Position numbers and translations under genes: made by a program. This document shows positions 60,219 to 64,000 of a DNA stretch of 64,000 nucleotides, piece by piece. This stretch comes from SZUA-444 sp965226565. Lineage in GTDB: Bacteria > Bacillota > Clostridia > Oscillospirales > Ruminococcaceae. Location of the stretch: NCBI GenBank assembly GCA_965226565.1, contig CBDDDI010000006.1, positions 62,001-126,000 of the forward strand. Reading direction: 5' to 3'. The notes under the pieces were generated by a model. That model saw nothing but the letters and a program-made list of their open reading frames with translations, ran no database searches and was not told where the DNA came from. Position 1 is the stretch's first letter. Every line of letters begins with the position of its first letter.

Positions 60219-61025
60219 ATGAAAATAAAAATGTTGGTTTTGGATATGGATGATACATTATTAAAAAATGATTTATCTATATCTGAATATACTGTTAAGA
60301 AAATTAATGAGTTGTCTCAAAATGCTTTAGTAGTTTTAGCATCAGGAAGAGTTCCTTTTGCAATGAAAAAGTATTTTAAATTACTTAAAATGGATATTAA
60401 ATCTCAGTATGCTATTTGTACTAATGGTTCAAATATAATTAAGACAGATACTAATGATATTATTTTTGAGAAATTGTTAGATACTAAATTGGCTTTAGAA
60501 GCTTATCGTCTTGCGGATAAATTAAATTTGTCTGTACAGATTTATGGAGAGGATACTATATATGTTTCTTTTAGAAATGAGTATACTGATATAGATTCTA
60601 AACTTACTGGTATGAAAGTTGAAATTATTAAAGATTTTGAAAACCTTATTCTTAATAACAAAGTAACTAAATTAGTAATAACAGGTGAACCTGAAAAATT
60701 AAAAGATGCTCAAAAAGAATATGTGAATTTATTTTCAGATGTTTCAAATATATTTATATCAAAGCCTTTTTTTCTCGAAATAATGCCTAAAAATACTGAT
60801 AAAGTTGAAGCATTAAAAGTTTTGTCTTCTAAATTAAATATTGATAAAAGTGAAATAATGGCTGTTGGAGATGCAATGAATGATAAAGGAATGATTGAAT
60901 ACGCTGAAGTTGGAGTTGCTATGGCAAATGCTGTTGATGAAATAAAAAATATTTCAGATATTACTCTTAAATATACTAATGAACAAGATGGTATAGGAAG
61001 ATTAATAGACGAATATTTATTATAA
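60219..61025 (+). CDS. Cof-type HAD-IIB phosphatase
   Basis: A 268-residue haloacid dehalogenase phosphatase. Motif I LDMDDTLLKND (Asp9, Asp11 area), motif II VVLASGRV, motif III lysine in the SKPFFLEIMPKNTDKVEAL region and motif IV AVGDAMNDKGMIEYA are complete, with a C2B cap between. These enzymes hydrolyse sugar phosphates, FMN or PLP. Divergent from the DeoR gene; may protect against sugar-phosphate accumulation from the neighbouring pathway, as inference. Confidence 0.92.
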   Translation: MKIKMLVLDMDDTLLKNDLSISEYTVKKINELSQNALVVLASGRVPFAMKKYFKLLKMDIKSQYAICTNGSNIIKTDTNDIIFEKLLDTKLALEAYRLADKLNLSVQIYGEDTIYVSFRNEYTDIDSKLTGMKVEIIKDFENLILNNKVTKLVITGEPEKLKDAQKEYVNLFSDVSNIFISKPFFLEIMPKNTDKVEALKVLSSKLNIDKSEIMAVGDAMNDKGMIEYAEVGVAMANAVDEIKNISDITLKYTNEQDGIGRLIDEYLL

Positions 61026-61087
61026 AATTGTTCCCTCTTATAATTATATATTTTTATTTACTGGAAAGTCCAGTATAGCAAGAAAAT

Positions 61088-61135
61088 AGCTCACAAAGTT
61101 GGTTTTAATTAAGCTGACTTTGTGAGCTGTTTTTA
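61088..61135 (+). terminator. Terminator of the HAD phosphatase gene
   Basis: AGCTCACAAAGT (61088-61099) pairs perfectly with ACTTTGTGAGCT (61117-61128), followed by GTTTTTA. Confidence 0.85.
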
Positions 61136-61184
61136 TTATTTGAAAATATATATTTAAAAAATTTAATTATTTTAGGCAAAATGG

Positions 61185-61213
61185 TTGACTTTTAAGTAAT
61201 AATAAACCATAAT
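61185..61213 (+). promoter_or_regulatory. Promoter of the four-paralogue array
   Basis: TTGACT (61185-61190), 17-base spacer, CATAAT (61208-61213), about 100 bases before the first ATG. Confidence 0.65.
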
Positions 61214-61316
61214 AGTTATGTAAAAGTAAATATGGTAATTTATACAATTAAATTTGGTATTATGAATATATTTAGAATATTAATTAAAATTTAATAGTTT
61301 TAAGGAGCAAAGATAT

Positions 61317-61628
61317 ATGCAAAAAATTATAGAGAAAAATTCACCAGGAGAAGATAATTTTAAATCAATTAATGATTTTAAAGATTGTATAATTCGAGGT
61401 GGTGAAATTGAGTTTATATATGACAATAAAATATTTGGAATTTCTTATCCACCAAATAATTTAATCGATTTTAATAAAGAAATACTTATTTCTCAAGTTT
61501 GTATTGAAAATCCAGAAGAAACTGAAATGTGGTGTGATACTGCAGATGAAATATTAGAGTATATAATTGATGGAGTGAAACTACGTGATATTATTACAAA
61601 AGTAGAAGTAACATATCGTACTATTTAA
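61317..61628 (+). CDS. Tandem small-protein array, unit 1
   Basis: A 103-residue acidic cytoplasmic protein of a family I do not know by function. Shared core: F-K-S-x-x-D-F-x-D-C-x-I/M-R-G-G-E-x-E-F-x-Y/H, a variable middle, and a near-invariant end D-T-A-D-E-x-L-E-Y-x-I-D-G-V-K-L-R-D-I-I-T-K-V-E-V. Middle section here is FGISYPPNNLIDFNKEILIS. This is the most divergent unit. AAGGAG ribosome-binding site. First of four in one direction, 27 bases apart, with matching intergenic sequence. Confidence 0.8.
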   Translation: MQKIIEKNSPGEDNFKSINDFKDCIIRGGEIEFIYDNKIFGISYPPNNLIDFNKEILISQVCIENPEETEMWCDTADEILEYIIDGVKLRDIITKVEVTYRTI

Positions 61629-61655
61629 ATTTAATAATTAAAGGAGGTTAATAAT

Positions 61656-61976
61656 ATGTCGAAGATAACTTATCATTATTATCAAAATTCACCAGAAGAA
61701 AATCGTTTTAAATCATTTGATGATTTTGAAGATTGTATGATTCGAGGTGGTGAAGTTGAGTTTGTACATAATGAAAAAATATTTGGAATATTTCCGAAAT
61801 TAAAACGAACTGAAAATTCAGATGTTCAAATTTTGATTTCTCAAGTTTGTATTGAAAATCCAGAAGAAACTGAAATGTGGTATGATACTGCGGATGAAGT
61901 TTTGGAATATGTGATTGATGGAGTGAAACTACGTGATATTATTACAAAAGTAGAAGTAACAGATCGTACTATTTAA
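61656..61976 (+). CDS. Tandem small-protein array, unit 2
   Basis: A 106-residue paralogue. The N-terminal third matches units 3 and 4 (NSPEENRFKSFDDFEDCMIRGG), while its middle (ISQVCIENPEETEMW) matches unit 1, so it looks like a recombinant or intermediate between the two types. AAAGGAGGT ribosome-binding site. Function unknown. Confidence 0.8.
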   Translation: MSKITYHYYQNSPEENRFKSFDDFEDCMIRGGEVEFVHNEKIFGIFPKLKRTENSDVQILISQVCIENPEETEMWYDTADEVLEYVIDGVKLRDIITKVEVTDRTI

Positions 61977-62003
61977 ATTTAATAATTAAAGGAGGTTAAT
62001 AAT

Positions 62004-62294
62004 ATGGCAGAAATAAATTATTATTATTATGAAAATTCACCAGAAGAAAATCGTTTTAAATCATTTGATGATTTTGAAGATTGTATGATTCGAGGTGGTG
62101 AAGTTGAGTTTATATATAATAAAAAAATATATAGTATTACGCATTATGATGGTAAAACTGGTATTTGTGAAGCGTATAAACCAGAAACAGAATTTCTTGG
62201 TGATACTGCAGATGAAATATTAGAGTATATAATTGATGGAGTGAAACTACGTGATATTATTACAAAAGTGGAAGTAATAATTCGTACTATTTAA
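62004..62294 (+). CDS. Tandem small-protein array, unit 3
   Basis: A 96-residue paralogue with the shorter middle KKIYSITHYDGKTGICEA. Its translation equals unit 4 except for the last few residues (VIIRTI here, VTDRTI in unit 4). AAAGGAGGT ribosome-binding site 9 bases before ATG. Confidence 0.8.
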   Translation: MAEINYYYYENSPEENRFKSFDDFEDCMIRGGEVEFIYNKKIYSITHYDGKTGICEAYKPETEFLGDTADEILEYIIDGVKLRDIITKVEVIIRTI

Positions 62295-62321
62295 ATTTAA
62301 TGATTAAAGGAGGTTAATAAT

Positions 62322-62612
62322 ATGGCAGAAATAAATTATTATTATTATGAAAATTCACCAGAAGAAAATCGTTTTAAATCATTTGATGATTTTGAAGATT
62401 GTATGATTCGAGGTGGTGAAGTTGAGTTTATATATAATAAAAAAATATATAGTATTACGCATTATGATGGTAAAACTGGTATTTGTGAAGCGTATAAACC
62501 AGAAACAGAATTTCTTGGTGATACTGCAGATGAAATATTAGAGTATATAATTGATGGAGTGAAACTACGTGATATTATTACAAAAGTGGAAGTGACAGAT
62601 CGTACTATTTAA
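62322..62612 (+). CDS. Tandem small-protein array, unit 4
   Basis: A 96-residue near-identical copy of unit 3, marking a recent duplication or gene conversion. The DNA after it degenerates (AAAGAAGG instead of AAAGGAGG) and runs into a fragment of a fifth unit. Confidence 0.8.
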   Translation: MAEINYYYYENSPEENRFKSFDDFEDCMIRGGEVEFIYNKKIYSITHYDGKTGICEAYKPETEFLGDTADEILEYIIDGVKLRDIITKVEVTDRTI

Positions 62613-63148
62613 ATTTGATAATTAAAGAAGGTAAAATATATAGTATTACACATTATGAAATATGGTTTTAAGTTTTTTAAGATTAAAATTTATTATTGGT
62701 AATAAAAGGATAAAACGCATTAAATTAATATTTGTTTAGCCTACTCTATTAAGTAAATATTATGTAGTTTTTTACAATATTATACTGTTGACAACGGTAT
62801 AATATTGTATTATAATAAATTTTGTTAGTTTAGACAAACTATCATGCATTTATATAATAATTGATATAAAATGCTATTTAATTAGTTTTAATGAATTAAT
62901 ATATAAATAGTTTATTTAATAGTAAGTTGAAAAATACAAAGTGGCGTTATTTTTTTTGTTAATAAAGTTAGTTTATTTTAACTAAATTAAAATTTTATTT
63001 AATTACATATTTAAGAGAAATTAAAATGAAATAGGAGTTATAGAAATATTAATAATAAAACAACGCTATTTTATATGACTACTATTAAGAAACATATTTC
63101 AATGTTTAAAATATATTTTAGTTAGAGATTGTTGCTTAAGGAGAAATT
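62613..63148. other. Gene-free stretch with remnant, palindromic promoter and long leader
   Basis: No complete gene is supported. It holds the fifth-unit remnant (to about 62670), the 37-base near-perfect palindrome (62773-62809) overlapping a perfect promoter (62788-62816), and about 330 bases of AT-rich leader before the ABC ATPase. I see no known riboswitch consensus in that leader. Confidence 0.6.
62773..62816 (+). promoter_or_regulatory. Consensus promoter inside a 37-bp near-perfect palindrome
   Basis: TTGACA (62788-62793) and TATAAT (62811-62816), 17-base spacer. The left arm 62773-62790 and right arm 62792-62809 are complementary at 17 of 18 positions around A62791; the core reads CTGTTG-A-CAACGG. 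The palindrome covers the -35 and nearly the whole spacer, so a dimeric repressor would block polymerase. It probably controls the ABC operon starting at 63149. Confidence 0.75.
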
Positions 63149-63970
63149 ATGACAATTATCAATACAAGCAATATTTCGTTTGGATATAGTGAAAAGACAA
63201 TATTGAAGAATATTGATTTTTCTGTTCCAAAAGGAAATATTGTATCTCTTATTGGTCCAAATGGTTGTGGAAAATCCACACTTCTTAGGTGCCTTTCTGG
63301 AATAATAAAAGCTCCTAATAATACTGTATTTATTAATGAAAAACCTATTGAGACATATAAAACAAAAAAATTAGCTCAAAATGTTGCTTTTCTTCCTCAA
63401 TTTCAAGAGGATTTGAATTCTATCTCAGTATATGATGTTGTTGCGATGGGAAGAGCACCTTATAGTGGATCTGGTTGGATTATGAACCGTGAAGATAAAG
63501 AAAAAATTGAATGGGCAATGGAGTATATGTCTTTATCAGAATATAGAAATCATTCTATAAATGCTCTTTCAGGAGGAGAAAGACAAAGAGTTTGGATTGC
63601 TATGACTTTAGCACAAGACACACCGATTCTTCTTTTGGATGAGCCTGTAACTTATATGGATTTAAAACATCAGCAGGAGCTTTTGTCTGTAGTTAAAGAT
63701 TTGAAAAAGAATTGTAATAAGACAATTGTTTCTGTATTTCATGATATTAATCATGCTATGGAGGTTTCTGATCTTGTATATATGATGAAAGATGGCGAAG
63801 TTTATGCTAAAGGTTCACCAGAAGAAGTTATTACAGAGGAATCTATTTCAGAAGTTTATGATGTTTCAGCTCATGTATGTAAATTAAAAAAATGTAATAG
63901 AAAAGTTATTGTTCCTAGAGAATGTAGAAACAAAAAGAATATAAACATAAAAATGAAAGAGGTATTATAA
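63149..63970 (+). CDS. ABC transporter ATPase, FecE/FepC-type (iron-siderophore, heme or cobalamin)
   Basis: A 273-residue ATPase: Walker A GPNGCGKST (near 37), Q-loop FLPQFQED, family phrase VYDVVAMGRAPY (VxxGRxPY is typical of FecE/BtuD), signature LSGGERQRVWIAMTLAQD, Walker B ILLLDEPVTYMDLKHQ and switch His in VFHDINHA. These mark importers for iron complexes, heme or vitamin B12. The C-terminal 30 residues are Lys/Arg/Cys-rich (CKLKKCNRKVIVPREC). AAGGAGA before the ATG. The next gene starts at 63972, so the operon continues beyond the edge. Confidence 0.92.
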   Translation: MTIINTSNISFGYSEKTILKNIDFSVPKGNIVSLIGPNGCGKSTLLRCLSGIIKAPNNTVFINEKPIETYKTKKLAQNVAFLPQFQEDLNSISVYDVVAMGRAPYSGSGWIMNREDKEKIEWAMEYMSLSEYRNHSINALSGGERQRVWIAMTLAQDTPILLLDEPVTYMDLKHQQELLSVVKDLKKNCNKTIVSVFHDINHAMEVSDLVYMMKDGEVYAKGSPEEVITEESISEVYDVSAHVCKLKKCNRKVIVPRECRNKKNINIKMKEVL

Positions 63971-63971
63971 A

Positions 63972-64000
63972 ATGAAAAAAAATTTAGCTTTATTTTTATC
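63972..64000 (+). CDS. Start of the next operon gene (partial, cut by the window edge)
   Basis: ATG 63972 lies just after the ATPase stop, with AGAGGT upstream. The nine visible full codons read MKKNLALFL, the basic-then-hydrophobic start of a signal peptide. Probably the substrate-binding lipoprotein of the importer, though a permease is possible. Confidence 0.6.

Larger units (their letters stand above)
61317..62670 (+). repeat. Tandem gene-duplication array (four units plus a remnant)
   Basis: Four full units start at 61317, 61656, 62004 and 62322, spacings 339, 348 and 318 bases. Units 3 and 4 are nearly identical at the DNA level, and the intergenic TTTAATNATTAAAGGAGG is kept. After unit 4, AATTAAAGAAGG continues directly into AAAATATATAGTATTAC (about 62633-62650), which belongs to the middle of a unit, so a fifth copy was mostly deleted. 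Confidence 0.85.

Noticed and set aside
61317..62670. CRISPR-like periodic repeat
   Set aside because: The period is 318-348 bases and each unit is a complete gene with its own ribosome-binding site; there are no short repeats with unique spacers.
62773..62809. Fur box reading of the long palindrome
   Set aside because: The core CTGTTGACAACGG lacks the GATAAT/ATTATC hexamer arrangement of Fur sites; regulator left open.

Overview
The window is strongly AT-rich DNA with standard-code genes, good Shine-Dalgarno sites, near-consensus sigma-A type promoters (many TTGACA-17-TATAAT, several TTGCAT-17-TATAAT), NPxTG cell-wall sorting signals, lipoproteins with signal peptidase II boxes and many U-tract terminators. 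This points to a low-GC Gram-positive anaerobe (Bacillota, probably a Clostridia-like gut or soil organism). I cannot name a species. No insertion sequence, prophage or CRISPR array was seen.

Left part (1-21 kb) is mostly housekeeping: two tRNA-Gln genes (anticodons CTG and TTG), a zinc/cadmium efflux pair (ArsR-type sensor plus CadA ATPase) behind a palindromic operator, a CBS-domain protein, a three-gene envelope-stress-like cluster (YdjI-YdjG-YdjH type, without PspA), family-4 uracil-DNA glycosylase divergent from pduL, pullulanase plus rmuC, GTP-type PEP carboxykinase, an ilvB-ilvN-ilvA operon controlled by an isoleucine-rich leader peptide and attenuator, and tarI-tarJ for CDP-ribitol.

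The middle part (21-45 kb) is surface-oriented: a lipase-like hydrolase, a vWA/InlB-repeat wall protein (NPPTG), a glycosyltransferase-GtrA fusion with an HD protein, a VanRS-like two-component system, a VOC plus nitroreductase operon, an LRR secreted protein broken by a frameshift at a seven-A tract, a lipoprotein whose second half lies in the -1 frame behind a canonical A_AAA_AAG slippery heptamer, an MBOAT acyltransferase with two tandem SGNH-like partners, and two tandem BspA-like LRR proteins with NPKTG sorting signals.

The right part (45-64 kb) holds the most interesting accessory systems. A secreted six-cysteine protein is followed by a lipoprotein, an MFP-like adaptor, an ABC ATPase and a MacB/FtsX permease (45.4-49.6 kb), which looks like a dedicated export or immunity cluster. 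Next is a complete PTS-independent sugar or polyol pathway: RbsBAC-type ABC importer, LacX-like epimerase, GatY-like aldolase, FGGY kinase, GatD-like dehydrogenase and PfkB/LacC-like kinase, with a convergent DeoR regulator. After a HAD phosphatase come four tandem near-identical small proteins plus a decayed fifth copy, then a perfect consensus promoter embedded in a 37-bp near-perfect palindrome upstream of a FecE-type ABC operon that runs off the right edge.
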